Assembly (NCBI GenBank): GCA_035308765.1 | Contig: DATGGA010000008.1 | Coordinates: 1-64,000, forward strand | Reading direction: 5' to 3' | Origin: RBG-16-66-20 sp035308765 | GTDB lineage: Bacteria > Pseudomonadota > Gammaproteobacteria > Burkholderiales > SG8-39 | Length of the DNA: 64,000 bases | Shown: positions 33,229 to 42,349 of the stretch, piece after piece | Layout: every line of letters starts with the position of its first letter | Numbering within the stretch: position 1 is the first letter of the stretch | Made by a program: the position numbers and the translations under genes | The notes under the pieces: generated by a model | Seen by the model: the letters and a program-made list of their open reading frames with translations, nothing else | What the model was told of the DNA's origin: nothing | Database searches by the model: none

Positions 33229-34928
33229 AAATCGTCACGCGTCCCTACGCGGAAAACGATCGCCAGCGGCTGCTCGAATCCGGCGTGCATCCGCTGCTGG
33301 CCCGGTTGTTCGCCGCGCGCCGCATCGGTTCGAAGGACGGCCTGGAGCAGGATTTTTCGCGCCTGATTCCCCCGGCCTCGCTGACCAACGCCGGCCGCGC
33401 CGCGCGACTGCTGGCCGATGCCATCGGGCAGCGGAAGAAACTGCTGATCGTCGCCGACTACGATGCCGACGGCGCCACCGCCTGCGCCGTGGGCGTGCGG
33501 GCGCTGCGCAGCTTCGGTGCGCGCGTCGAATATCTGGTGCCGAACCGCCTGGAACTGGGGTACGGACTGTCGCCGGAACTCGTGGACATCGCCGCGAAGC
33601 TCGATCCCGACCTGCTGATCACGGTGGACAACGGCATCGCCAGCGTCGAAGGCGTCGCGCGCGCGAACGCGCTCGGCATCCGCACGCTGATCACCGACCA
33701 CCACCTTCCCGGCGACACGCTGCCCGCGGCCGAGTGCATCGTCAATCCCAACCAGCCGGGCTGCGGTTTCCCGTCGAAGGCGATCGCGGGCGTCGGCGTC
33801 ATGTTCTACGTGATGCTGGCGCTCAGGGCCGAACTGAGAAACCGGAAGGCCTTCGAAAACAAAACCGAGCCGAATCTCGCCGCGCTGACCGACCTGGTCG
33901 CGCTGGGCACCATCGCCGATGTCGTTCCGCTGGACGCGAACAACCGCATCCTCGTCGCGCAGGGGCTCAAGCGCATGCGCGCCGAGCAAGGCAAGGCGGG
34001 ACTGGCCGCGCTCGCTCGCGCCGGCGGGCGCGAACTGCGCAACGCGAACTGCTTCGACCTCGGCTTCATCCTCGGCCCGCGCCTGAACGCCGCCGGGCGG
34101 CTCGCCGACATGGGCCTGGGCATCGAATGCCTGTTGACCGACGACGAGGCGCGCGCGGCCAACTGCGCGCAGCAGCTCGACCGCCTGAACCGCGAGCGGC
34201 GCAAGATCGAAGGCGAGATGCTGGACGAGGCGAGCGCGGCGCTGGACGGGATCGGCGAGCCGCAGGGGGCTACGGTGACGATGTTCGAGGCCGGCTGGCA
34301 CCAGGGCGTGGTGGGCCTGATCGCCTCGCGCGTACGCGAGCGCGTGCATCGGCCGACGGTCTGCTTCGCGAAAGCGAATTCGAACGAACTGCGCGGCTCG
34401 GGCCGCTCCATTCCCGGCTTCCACCTGCGCGACGCGCTCGACCTGGTCGCCAAGCGCGCGCCGGGGCTGATCCTGCGCTTCGGCGGCCATGCCCAGGCCG
34501 CCGGCCTGACGATCGAAGAGAAGGGCCTGGAAAAATTCAAGCAAACCTTTGAACAGGTGGCGGGCGAACTGCTGCCGGAAGAGGCGCGGCTGCGCGTCGT
34601 CGAGACCGACGGCGAACTGGAGCCCGCCTACCACTCGCTGGAAGTGGCGCAGATGCTGGAAGCGCAGATCTGGGGCCAGGGCTTCCCGCCGCCGCTGTTC
34701 TGCGACACCTTCACGGTGGAAGGCCAGCGCGTAGTCGGCGAGCGCCACCTGAAGCTGCGCCTGCTGAAAAACGGGCAGCGGCTGGAAGCGATGTGGTTCA
34801 ACGCGCTCGGGCCGCGCGCCGCGCCGCTTCACAGCCGAATCCGCGCCGCCTACCGGGTGGGCGTCAACGAATTCAACGGTCTCAAGCGCGCCCAGCTCAC
34901 GTTCGAGAACGTGGAGCCGGTGCGCTAG
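33225..34928 (+). CDS. recJ: Single-stranded-DNA-specific exonuclease RecJ
   Basis: A 567-residue DHH-family 5'-3' exonuclease acting in RecF-pathway recombination and mismatch repair. The DHH motifs are clear: 'LLIVADYDADGATACAVGVR' (motif I), 'LLITVDNGIASVEG' (II), 'LITDHHLPG' (III, DHH), and the DHHA1 motif 'LILRFGGHAQAAGL'. Length matches E. coli RecJ (577). The ATG overlaps the rpfE-like stop (ATGA). In E. coli recJ is followed by prfB-lysS; here that link is kept with a protease, a methyltransferase and a KTSC gene inserted. Confidence 0.97.
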   Translation: MKIVTRPYAENDRQRLLESGVHPLLARLFAARRIGSKDGLEQDFSRLIPPASLTNAGRAARLLADAIGQRKKLLIVADYDADGATACAVGVRALRSFGARVEYLVPNRLELGYGLSPELVDIAAKLDPDLLITVDNGIASVEGVARANALGIRTLITDHHLPGDTLPAAECIVNPNQPGCGFPSKAIAGVGVMFYVMLALRAELRNRKAFENKTEPNLAALTDLVALGTIADVVPLDANNRILVAQGLKRMRAEQGKAGLAALARAGGRELRNANCFDLGFILGPRLNAAGRLADMGLGIECLLTDDEARAANCAQQLDRLNRERRKIEGEMLDEASAALDGIGEPQGATVTMFEAGWHQGVVGLIASRVRERVHRPTVCFAKANSNELRGSGRSIPGFHLRDALDLVAKRAPGLILRFGGHAQAAGLTIEEKGLEKFKQTFEQVAGELLPEEARLRVVETDGELEPAYHSLEVAQMLEAQIWGQGFPPPLFCDTFTVEGQRVVGERHLKLRLLKNGQRLEAMWFNALGPRAAPLHSRIRAAYRVGVNEFNGLKRAQLTFENVEPVR

Positions 34929-34935
34929 CCGCGGG

Positions 34936-36402
34936 TCAGCCGGTTTTCAGCGGCACGAAAATACGCGTGTCGCCGCGCTGCACCAGCAAGGCGACGACGC
35001 CGCCACGCCCTACAGCCGCAGCGCGCAGGTCGCCTGCGCTCTTGACCGGCTTGCCGTCGGCCAGCAGCACGATGTCGCCTGCCTGGATGCCGGCGCGCGC
35101 CGCCGGGCCGTTGACGTCCTCGACCAGCACGCCGTCGGCGACCTTTGCTTCCTTGCGCTCTTCCGGCGTAAGCGGGCGCACCGCCAGCCCGAGCTTGTCC
35201 TTGCCCTGTCCTTCCGCCGACGCGTTCTTGATCGACTCGTCCTTCGCGGTGCCCAGCGTCGCGGTCAGTTCGCGGGTTTCGCCCTTGCGCCAGATCTCGA
35301 CGCCCGCCTTGGTGCCCGGCATGGCCTGTCCCACCAGGGCCGAGAGCTCGCTCGCGGCCCCGATCGGCTTGCCGTCGTACTTGAGGATGACGTCGCCCGG
35401 CTGGACTCCCGCCCGCTCGGCCGCGCTTCCGGGCAGCACCGAGGCAACCAGCGCCCCCTCGGCGCGCTTCAGGCCGAAGGAATCGGCCAGGGACTGGTTC
35501 ACTTCCTGCACCGTGACGCCGAGCCGCGCGTGGCTGGCGTGCCCCGTGGCGATGATCTGATCCTTGACGCGCAGCGCGACATCGATCGGGATCGCGAACG
35601 ACAGTCCCTGGTAGCCGCCCGAGCGGCTGTAGATCTGCGAATTGATGCCGATCACGTCTCCGGCCAGGTTGAACAGCGGCCCGCCGGAATTGCCCGGGTT
35701 CACCGCAACGTCGGTCTGGATGAACGGCACGTAGGTGTCGCCGGGAAGCGAGCGGCCTTTGGCCGACACAATGCCCGCGCTGACGCTGTTTTCGAAGCCG
35801 AACGGCGAGCCGATCGCCACTACCCAGTCGCCGACGCGCGCGCGCGCCGGATCGCCGAGTTTGACCACCGGCAGATTCTTGGCGTCGATGCGCAGCACCG
35901 CGACGTCGGTCGCGGCGTCGGCGCCCAGCACCTTGGCGCTGAACTCGCGCCGGTCGGTGAGCTTGACGGTCACTTCGGATGCGTCGCGCACCACGTGCGC
36001 GTTGGTGAGCACGATGCCGTCGGCGCCGACGATGAATCCCGAGCCCTGGCCCTGCATCGGCACTTCCGAGGGCGGCGGGCCGAAGCGGAACGGCAAGCCG
36101 CGGAAGAACTGCGACATGGGGTTGTCGTCCTGTTCTTCGTCGTCCTGCTGCCCCGAGAAGCCTGTCTTGCGCGTCCCGGAAACGGTGATGTTGACGACGG
36201 CGGGCCCGTATTGCTGCACGATGGTGGCGAAGTCGGGCAGCGCGTTGGCGCGGCCCGCCTGGGGAAGCGCCGGCGCCGCGGGCGCGACCGACTGGGCCAT
36301 GGCGCTCGACATGCCCGGCTGTACGTAGTGCTGAAAGGAATATGCGCTGGCGGAAATAATGCCGACGGCGGCCAGAGCGGCCGCGATCCTGGTTTTCTTC
36401 AT
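34936..36402 (-). CDS. Do-like periplasmic serine protease (DegP/DegQ/MucD type)
   Basis: A 488-residue HtrA-family protease-chaperone. Signal peptide at 1-36 ('IAAALAAVGIISASAYSFQH', then AMAQ). Trypsin-like domain with the triad His ('LTNAHVV'), Asp ('ATDVAVLRID') and Ser ('NPGNSGGPLF'), followed by two PDZ domains ('GSAAERAGVQPGDVILKYDG' and 'GPAARAGIQAGDIVLLADGK'). It degrades misfolded envelope proteins. AAGGA lies eight bases before the ATG. Upstream on the minus strand GGAACT and GTCGAA, 17 bases apart, resemble a sigma-E promoter. Confidence 0.93.
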   Translation of the reverse strand: MKKTRIAAALAAVGIISASAYSFQHYVQPGMSSAMAQSVAPAAPALPQAGRANALPDFATIVQQYGPAVVNITVSGTRKTGFSGQQDDEEQDDNPMSQFFRGLPFRFGPPPSEVPMQGQGSGFIVGADGIVLTNAHVVRDASEVTVKLTDRREFSAKVLGADAATDVAVLRIDAKNLPVVKLGDPARARVGDWVVAIGSPFGFENSVSAGIVSAKGRSLPGDTYVPFIQTDVAVNPGNSGGPLFNLAGDVIGINSQIYSRSGGYQGLSFAIPIDVALRVKDQIIATGHASHARLGVTVQEVNQSLADSFGLKRAEGALVASVLPGSAAERAGVQPGDVILKYDGKPIGAASELSALVGQAMPGTKAGVEIWRKGETRELTATLGTAKDESIKNASAEGQGKDKLGLAVRPLTPEERKEAKVADGVLVEDVNGPAARAGIQAGDIVLLADGKPVKSAGDLRAAAVGRGGVVALLVQRGDTRIFVPLKTG

Positions 36403-36433
36403 GGCGGGTTCCTTCGAATGCGTTGGAAGACCA

Positions 36434-36492
36434 TTCGACCGGCTCCGCCCTGCCGCAGTTCCCTTTCCAGCGGTGACTTTCTGCGCTACAGT
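36434..36492. promoter_or_regulatory. Divergent promoter region: possible sigma-E site (minus) and sigma-70 site (plus)
   Basis: Minus strand: GGAACT (36462-36457) and GTCGAA (36439-36434), separated by 17 bases, approximate the envelope-stress sigma-E elements expected for a Do-like protease. Plus strand: TTTCCA (36464-36469), a 17-base spacer and TACAGT (36487-36492) could drive the exported methyltransferase. Both are motif matches of moderate quality. Confidence 0.35.
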
Positions 36493-36522
36493 CGCCGCCT
36501 CCCTTTCTTGCACCAAGCTTTC

Positions 36523-37377
36523 ATGAACGCCCGGGCGCTGTCGGCCGCAACCATCGTTTCCCTCGTGCTCGCCTTGCCGGCCCCTGCCGCCGACAAGACT
36601 GCCGTCAATGCCGGCCCCTACGTGCCATCGCCCTCGAGCGTGGTGTCGGACATGCTCAAGCTCGCCGACGTGGGCCCGAAGGACTTCGTCATCGACCTGG
36701 GGTCGGGCGACGGGCGCATCGTGCTGACCGCCGCGAAGGTGTTCGGCGCGCGCGGCTTCGGGGTCGACATCAACGAAAAGCTGGTGAAGGAAGCGAATGA
36801 GGCCGCGAAGCAGCAGGGCATCGCCGACCGCGCGAGCTTCACGGTCCAGGACCTGTTCAAGACCGACATCCGCAAGGCGACCGTCGTCACCATGTACCTG
36901 CTGCCGGACACGGTGAACATGCTGAAGGACAAGCTGTTGAGCGACCTCGCTCCCGGCACGCGCATCCTGTCGCACGACTACGGCCTGGCAGGCTGGATGC
37001 CGGACAGGACGATGGAGTTCGACCTGCAGGACAAGGTGATCGTGACCGGCGTCTCGAGGACCATCATCTTCCTGTACACGGTGCCGGCCAGGGTCGAGGG
37101 CGACTGGATCGCAAAAGTCCCGCCATTCATCAGCAAGCAGCCGGTCGGTCTCACGTTGACGCCGCATCGCGTGATACGGGTCGCCGGCGAGGCGAAAATC
37201 GCCGGCAAGGAGGTCGCGCTGCACGAGGGGATAGTGCACGGCGATAACCTGCAGTTCCGGCTCGTCGCCGGCGGCGCAAGCTACGAATTCACCGGGACGA
37301 TCAGGGAAAAATCCATCGAGGGGACGCTCGACGGCGGCGGTCTCAAAGGGTCCTGGAGCGCCGAGCGCGCAAAATAG
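36523..37377 (+). CDS. Class I SAM-dependent methyltransferase-like protein with a signal peptide
   Basis: A 284-residue protein. Residues 1-23, 'MNARALSAATIVSLVLALPA' ending P-A-A, look like a Sec signal peptide. The core is a Rossmann methyltransferase: motif I 'FVIDLGSGDGRIVLTAAKVF', acidic post-I strand 'GFGVDIN', 'ATVVTMYLLPDTVNMLKDKL' and 'PGTRILSHDYGL'. The last 80 residues form an added beta-rich domain. SAM is not known to be available in the periplasm, so either the leader is not cleaved as export signal or the domain has another role. A single gene between the divergent protease and KTSC (12-base gap). Confidence 0.8.
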   Translation: MNARALSAATIVSLVLALPAPAADKTAVNAGPYVPSPSSVVSDMLKLADVGPKDFVIDLGSGDGRIVLTAAKVFGARGFGVDINEKLVKEANEAAKQQGIADRASFTVQDLFKTDIRKATVVTMYLLPDTVNMLKDKLLSDLAPGTRILSHDYGLAGWMPDRTMEFDLQDKVIVTGVSRTIIFLYTVPARVEGDWIAKVPPFISKQPVGLTLTPHRVIRVAGEAKIAGKEVALHEGIVHGDNLQFRLVAGGASYEFTGTIREKSIEGTLDGGGLKGSWSAERAK

Positions 37378-37389
37378 AAAAACCCCTCG

Positions 37390-37599
37390 ATGGAACGCCG
37401 CCGCGTCAATTCCTCGAAGCTCCGCTCGGTCGGCTACGACGAGAAGACGATGACGCTGGAGGTCGAACTGTCCAACGGTCAGGTCTACCAGTATCCGAAG
37501 GTCTATCCCGAGGTCTACCGCCGCTTCATGGCGGCGCCGAATCCGACGGCCTTTTTCGACGACAAGATCGACGAAGAGTACACGGGGCGGCGGGTATAA
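37390..37599 (+). CDS. KTSC-domain small protein
   Basis: A 69-residue protein that is a single KTSC domain: 'VNSSKLRSVGYDEKTMTLEV', 'GQVYQYPKVYPEVYRRFMAA'. This domain is known as an appendage of some lysyl-tRNA synthetases and as a stand-alone protein; here it lies three genes upstream of lysS. Function unknown. Its stop codon is embedded in the TATAAT box of prfB. Confidence 0.85.
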   Translation: MERRRVNSSKLRSVGYDEKTMTLEVELSNGQVYQYPKVYPEVYRRFMAAPNPTAFFDDKIDEEYTGRRV

Positions 37600-37625
37600 T
37601 TCCCCACCGCGGCTTCATGCCGCGG
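37595..37625 (+). promoter_or_regulatory. prfB promoter -10 and 5'-terminal hairpin
   Basis: TATAAT at 37595-37600 overlaps the KTSC stop. A start about seven bases later would begin the mRNA at or next to a perfect 7-bp hairpin, CCGCGGC (37607-37613), TTCAT loop, GCCGCGG (37619-37625), which ends 11 bases before the prfB ATG. Such a 5'-terminal stem can stabilise mRNA. There is no clear Shine-Dalgarno before the ATG. Confidence 0.55.
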
Positions 37626-37636
37626 TCCTTCACGTC

Positions 37637-38741
37637 ATGGAAGCAGAGCGGATCAACCAGATCGCCTCCACGCTCGCCGGACTGCAGACGCAGTCGGCCG
37701 AGCTGCGGAGGTATCTTTGACTTCGAGGCGAAGGAAAAGCGCCTGCAGGCGCTGAACAGCGAGCAGGCGGACCCCAAGCTCTGGGAAAACCAGAAGCGGG
37801 CGCAGGAAATCGGCAGGGAAAAAAAGGCTCTCGAAGCAGTCGTCGACACGCTCAAGCGCGTCGGCAGCGGCATCACCGACGCGCAGGAACTGTTCGAACT
37901 GGCGCGCGCCGAGGGTGATGAAGCGACGCTGCTTGGCGTTTCTTCCGATACGGAAAAGCTGAAAAGCGAGGTCGCGGCGCTGGAGTTCCGGCGCATGTTC
38001 TCCAACCCGCTGGATCCGAACAACTGCTTCATGGACATCCAGGCCGGCGCCGGCGGCACCGAGGCGCAGGACTGGGCGTCGATGCTCTTGCGCATGTACC
38101 TCAAGTACTGCGACAAGAAGGGTTTCCGCGCCGAAATCCTCGAGCAGTCCGACGGCGAGGTCGCGGGCCTGAAGAACGCGACGCTGAAAATCACGGGCGA
38201 CTACGCCTACGGCCACCTGCGCACCGAGAACGGCGTGCACCGCCTGGTGCGCAAGTCGCCCTTCGATTCCAACGCGCGCCGCCATACCTCGTTCGCCAAC
38301 GTATTCGTCTACCCGGAGGTGGACGAGTCGATCGAGGTGGAGATCAACCCGGCCGACTTGCGCATCGACGTCTACCGCGCCTCGGGCGCCGGCGGCCAGC
38401 ACGTCAACAAGACCGAGTCGGCGGTGCGCATCACCCACCTGCCCACCAACATCGTGGTGCAGAGCCAGAACGACCGCTCGCAGCACCGCAACCGCGCCGA
38501 GTGCATGGCGATGCTCAAGTCCCGCCTCTACGAACTGGAGCTGCGCAAGCTGAAAGGCGAGCAGAGCAAGCTGGAAGCCTCGAAGACCGACATCGAGTGG
38601 GGCCACCAGATCCGCTCCTACGTGCTCGACCAGTCGCGCATCAAGGACCTGCGCACCGGCGTCGAGAGAGGCGCCACGCAGCAGGTGCTCGACGGCGACC
38701 TCGACGAATTCATCACCGCCAGCCTCAAGCAGGGAGTCTAG
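37637..38741 (+). CDS. prfB: Peptide chain release factor 2 with programmed +1 frameshift
   Basis: RF2 releases peptides at UGA and UAA. Frame one runs from ATG 37637 for 27 codons ('MEAERINQIASTLAGLQTQS' ...) to CTT-TGA at 37715-37720. The body continues in the +1 frame from GAC at 37719. The slippery site CTT TGA C with an upstream GGAGG-like element (CGGAGG) three bases before is the classical autoregulatory frameshift: low RF2 favours slippage. The body has 'VRKSPFD' (the SPF anticodon-like tripeptide) and GGQ in 'SGAGGQHVNKTESAVRITHL'. Total 367 aa, E. coli 365. Not a pseudogene. Confidence 0.97.
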
Positions 38742-38743
38742 CC

Positions 38744-40003
38744 ATGCGCCCCATCCTCGCCGCCCTACTCATCTCCTTCGCCGGGGGCGCTGTCGCCCAA
38801 GCCGACGCGCCCGTGCTTGCCCAAGCGCGCGCGCAAAGGGAACCGCTGCTCGGTACGCTGAAGGACCTGGTGTCGATCGAGTCCGGCAGCCGCGACTTCG
38901 AAGGCCTGGCGAAAATCGCCGAACTGATCGCGGGGCGCCTGCGCGCCCTGGGCGGCGAGGTCGAGCTGGTCGAGCCGACCGAGGTCTACCGCATGGAGGA
39001 CACGCCGCCCAAGCCGGCGCACATCGTGCGCGCCACCTTCCGCGGCACCGGCACGAACAAGGTCATGCTGATCGCGCACATGGACACGGTCTACCTGCGC
39101 GGCATGCTCGCGAAGCAGCCGTTCCGCATCGACGGCGACCGCGCCTACGGCCTCGGCATCTCAGACGACAAGCAGGGCATCGCGCTGATACTGCACACCG
39201 TCGCCGCGCTGCAGGCGCTCAACTTCCGCGAGTACGGCATCCTCACCGTGCTGATCAATCCGGACGAGGAGATCAGCTCGCCGGGTGCGCGCGCGCTGCA
39301 GACGCGCCTGGGCGCCGAGCACGACGCCACGCTGTCCTTCGAAGCCTCGCGCGCCGATTCCGACAAGCTGTCCCTCGCCACCGCCGGCATCATGTCGGTG
39401 AACCTCAAGGTCACCGGCAAGGCCTCGCACGCCGGCAGCGCGCCGCAACTGGGCGTCAACGCGATCTATGAACTTTCGCATCAGATGCTGCAGACGCGCG
39501 ACCTCTCCGACCCGGCCACCGGCCTGAAGATGAACTGGACCCTCGCCAGGGGCGGCAGCAACCGCAACGTGATCCCGGCCGAGGCCGAGGCGGTGGCCGA
39601 CGTGCGCGTGCTGCGCGTCGCCGATTACGACCGCATCGAGGCGGCGGTGCGCGAGCGCGCGAAGAAGCAGCTGCTGCCGGAATCGAAGGTCGAGCTGACG
39701 TTCGAGCGCCGCCGCCCGCCGCTCGAGGCCTCGCCCGCCTCCGCTGCGATGGCGAAGCGCGCGCAGGCCATCTACAAGGAGCTCGGCATGGACCTGGTGG
39801 TCGACGCCGTGGCCGAGGGCGGCGGCACCGACGCGGCCTTCGCCGCACTGAAGACGCAGAATGCCGTCGTCGAGCGCTTCGGCCTGCGCGGCTTCGGCGC
39901 GCATTCAAACAGCGACGAGTACATCCTGGTCTCGAGCATCGAGCCGCGCCTGTATCTCGCGGCGCGCCTGATCATGGATCTCTCGCGCGGCGGGGTGCGC
40001 TGA
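38744..40003 (+). CDS. M20-family metallopeptidase, carboxypeptidase G2/glutamate carboxypeptidase type
   Basis: A 419-residue exported protein: signal peptide 1-19 ('MRPILAALLISFAGGAVAQA'). The di-zinc catalytic domain has 'VMLIAHMDTVY' (His and Asp), 'LGISDDKQGIALILHTVAAL' (bridging Asp), 'INPDEEISSPGARAL' (Glu-Glu), and late His in 'GFGAHSNSDEYI'; the dimerisation lid is at about 200-310. It removes C-terminal glutamate from folate-like or N-acyl amino acids in the family. It lies two bases after prfB and two before lysS, splitting the usual prfB-lysS pair. Confidence 0.9.
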   Translation: MRPILAALLISFAGGAVAQADAPVLAQARAQREPLLGTLKDLVSIESGSRDFEGLAKIAELIAGRLRALGGEVELVEPTEVYRMEDTPPKPAHIVRATFRGTGTNKVMLIAHMDTVYLRGMLAKQPFRIDGDRAYGLGISDDKQGIALILHTVAALQALNFREYGILTVLINPDEEISSPGARALQTRLGAEHDATLSFEASRADSDKLSLATAGIMSVNLKVTGKASHAGSAPQLGVNAIYELSHQMLQTRDLSDPATGLKMNWTLARGGSNRNVIPAEAEAVADVRVLRVADYDRIEAAVRERAKKQLLPESKVELTFERRRPPLEASPASAAMAKRAQAIYKELGMDLVVDAVAEGGGTDAAFAALKTQNAVVERFGLRGFGAHSNSDEYILVSSIEPRLYLAARLIMDLSRGGVR

Positions 40004-40005
40004 AC

Positions 40006-41460
40006 ATGGACGAAGACAACAAGCTGATCGACGAGCGCCGGGAGAAGCTCAAGGCGCTGCGCGCGCAGGGCATCGCCTTCCCGAATGATTTCCGCAGGAA
40101 GGACCTTGCCGCCGACCTGCAGGCGAAATTCGGCGCGAAAACGAAGGAGGGGCTGGAACCCCTTAAGGCCGAGGCCACGGTCGCCGGCCGCATGGTGCTC
40201 AAGCGCGTCATGGGCAAGGCGAGCTTCGCGACCCTCCAGGACCAATCGGGCCGGATTCAGCTCTATATCTCCGATGACGTGGCGGGCAAGGAAAGACACC
40301 AGGAGTTCAAGCACTGGGATCTGGGCGACATCGTCGGCGCCACGGGGACCCTGTTCAAGACCAAGACCGGGGAACTGACCATCCAGGCGGGCAGCCTCAA
40401 GCTGCTCGCCAAGTCGCTACGGCCGCTGCCCGAAAAATTCCACGGCATCGCCGACCAGGAGCTCAAGTACCGGCAGCGCTACGTCGACCTGATCGTCGCC
40501 GAGAAGTCGCGCGACGTGTTTCTCAAGCGCACGAAAATCGTCCAGGCGCTGCGCGACATGATGGTCGCCGACGGCTACATCGAGGTCGAGACGCCGATGA
40601 TGCAGCCGATTCCGGGCGGCGCCGTGGCGCGGCCGTTCAAGACGCACCACCATGCGCTCGACATGGACATGTACCTGCGCGTCGCGCCGGAGCTGTACCT
40701 GAAGCGGCTGGTGGTAGGCGGCATGGAGCGCGTGTTCGAGATCAACCGCAACTTCCGCAACGAAGGCATATCGACGCGCCACAACCCGGAATTCACGATG
40801 ATGGAGTGGTACTGCGCCTACGAGGACTGCGAGTACATGATGGCGCACACCGAGAAGCTGGTGCGCCACGCAGCGCAAGCGGTCTCTTACCAGAGCAGCG
40901 CCGTCGATTTCGGCCAACCGTTCGCTCGCCTGCCGATTCCCGAGGCGATTCGCAGGCGGGGCGTCGAGGGAAACCTGAGGGACAGGTCTTTTCTCGTCTC
41001 CAGATTGAAGACCCTGGGAGTAGAAACCCAAAACAGCCAGGGCTGGGGCGCATTGCAGCTCATGCTGTTCGAGGCGCTCGCCGAAAAGCACCTGATCCAG
41101 CCGACTTTCGTCACCGAATATCCCGCCGAGGTATCGCCGCTCGCGCGCAGGAACGACAAGGACCCGGAAATCGTCGACCGCTTCGAACTGTTCATCGACG
41201 CGAAGGAGATCGCCAACGGTTTTTCCGAGCTCAACGACCCGGAAGACCAGGCCGAACGATTCAAGGAACAAGCGGCTCGCAAAGAGGCCGGCGACGCCGA
41301 GGCGATGTATTACGACGCCGACTACATCCGCGCGCTCGAATACGGCATGCCGCCCGCTGCCGGCGGCGGCCTGGGCATCGACCGCCTGGCGATGCTGCTC
41401 ACCGACAGCCCTTCGATCCGCGATGTGATCCTCTTTCCCCACATGCGACCGGAAGGTTGA
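40006..41460 (+). CDS. lysS: Lysyl-tRNA synthetase, class II
   Basis: A 484-residue class IIb synthetase. N-terminal OB-fold anticodon domain (about 50-150, 'KASFATLQDQSGRIQLYISD'), then motif 2 'VFEINRNFRNEGISTRHNPE' and motif 3 'GGGLGIDRLAMLLTDSPSIR'. The final 'VILFPHMRPE' is typical of LysRS/AspRS. It is about 20 residues shorter than E. coli LysS (505), mainly at the N-terminus. It follows the M20 peptidase by two bases. Confidence 0.97.
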   Translation: MDEDNKLIDERREKLKALRAQGIAFPNDFRRKDLAADLQAKFGAKTKEGLEPLKAEATVAGRMVLKRVMGKASFATLQDQSGRIQLYISDDVAGKERHQEFKHWDLGDIVGATGTLFKTKTGELTIQAGSLKLLAKSLRPLPEKFHGIADQELKYRQRYVDLIVAEKSRDVFLKRTKIVQALRDMMVADGYIEVETPMMQPIPGGAVARPFKTHHHALDMDMYLRVAPELYLKRLVVGGMERVFEINRNFRNEGISTRHNPEFTMMEWYCAYEDCEYMMAHTEKLVRHAAQAVSYQSSAVDFGQPFARLPIPEAIRRRGVEGNLRDRSFLVSRLKTLGVETQNSQGWGALQLMLFEALAEKHLIQPTFVTEYPAEVSPLARRNDKDPEIVDRFELFIDAKEIANGFSELNDPEDQAERFKEQAARKEAGDAEAMYYDADYIRALEYGMPPAAGGGLGIDRLAMLLTDSPSIRDVILFPHMRPEG

Positions 41461-41468
41461 CTGCAGGC

Positions 41469-42335
41469 GTGACGCCGGCTCTGCGCGGCATCCTGCTGAT
41501 GGTGTCGGCCGTCGGCTTTTTCGTCAGCATGGATACCATCGCGAAGTACCTGTCGCAATGGTATCCCGTCCCGGGCATCGTCTGGGCGCGCTACATCATC
41601 AATCTCGGCATGCTGCTCGCCTGGCTGGCGGCGCGCGGCGAGCTCGGGCGCATCCGTACCGCGCGGCCCGGCATCCAGCTCGCGCGCGGCATGTTGCTAG
41701 CCAGCGCGACCTTCCTCTATTTCACGTCGCTGAGGGTGCTGCCGATCGCGGACGCGGCGGCGATCGGCTTCGTGCTGCCGCTCTTCGTCGCGGTGCTGGC
41801 GGTGCCGATGCTGGGCGAGCGGCTCGACCTGCCGCGCGGCGTCGCGGTGCTGGCCGGGCTCGCGGGCGCGCTGATGATCGTGCGCCCGGGCTCCAGCGTC
41901 TTCACCTGGTACGCGCTGCTGCCGGTGGCGATGGCGCTCGCCAACGCGCTCTACCAGATCCTCACGCGCAAGGTCGCGGGCGTCGAGCACCCGCTCACCT
42001 CGCTCGTCTGGGGCGCCATCGTCGGCGCGGTGCTGCTGTCGGCCGCGGCGCCGTTCTACTGGGAGGCGCCCGGCGAGGCCTGGCATTGGGCGCTGCTGCT
42101 GGTGATCGGCCTCTGTGCGTCGATCGGGCACTACCTGCTGATCAAGTCCTACGAATACGCCGGCGCGACGCTGCTCGCCCCCTTCACCTACACCACCATG
42201 ATCTGGGCGGTGCTGTCGGGATATCTCGTCTTCGGCCAGCTGCCGGACCGCTGGTCGGTCGGCGGCATGGCGGTGATCGTCGTCTCCGGCATGTTCCTCG
42301 CCAGCCGAAACCGCCTCACCGTGCGCAGCACCTAA
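41469..42335 (+). CDS. EamA/DMT-superfamily transporter
   Basis: A 288-residue membrane protein with ten predicted helices as two EamA repeats. 'TFLYFTSLRVLPIADAAAIG' and 'ALMIVRPGS' close repeat one; 'SYEYAGATLLAPFTYTTMIW' and 'SGYLVFGQLPD' match repeat two. Substrate unknown (amino acids or nucleobases in relatives). GTG start at 41469, eight bases after lysS. Confidence 0.87.
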   Translation: MTPALRGILLMVSAVGFFVSMDTIAKYLSQWYPVPGIVWARYIINLGMLLAWLAARGELGRIRTARPGIQLARGMLLASATFLYFTSLRVLPIADAAAIGFVLPLFVAVLAVPMLGERLDLPRGVAVLAGLAGALMIVRPGSSVFTWYALLPVAMALANALYQILTRKVAGVEHPLTSLVWGAIVGAVLLSAAAPFYWEAPGEAWHWALLLVIGLCASIGHYLLIKSYEYAGATLLAPFTYTTMIWAVLSGYLVFGQLPDRWSVGGMAVIVVSGMFLASRNRLTVRST

Positions 42336-42337
42336 TC

Positions 42338-42343
42338 TAGAAT
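42338..42343 (+). promoter_or_regulatory. -10 box six bases before the DUF427 gene
   Basis: TAGAAT is followed by AGCCGG and then ATG at 42350. Transcription would start on the ATG, giving a leaderless mRNA. It lies just after the stop of the transporter gene. No convincing -35. Confidence 0.45.
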
Positions 42344-42349
42344 AGCCGG

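Noticed and set aside
37617..38741. prfB as a frameshift pseudogene
   Set aside because: CTT-TGA-C after a GGAGG-like element is the known RF2 programmed frameshift, and both halves are intact.
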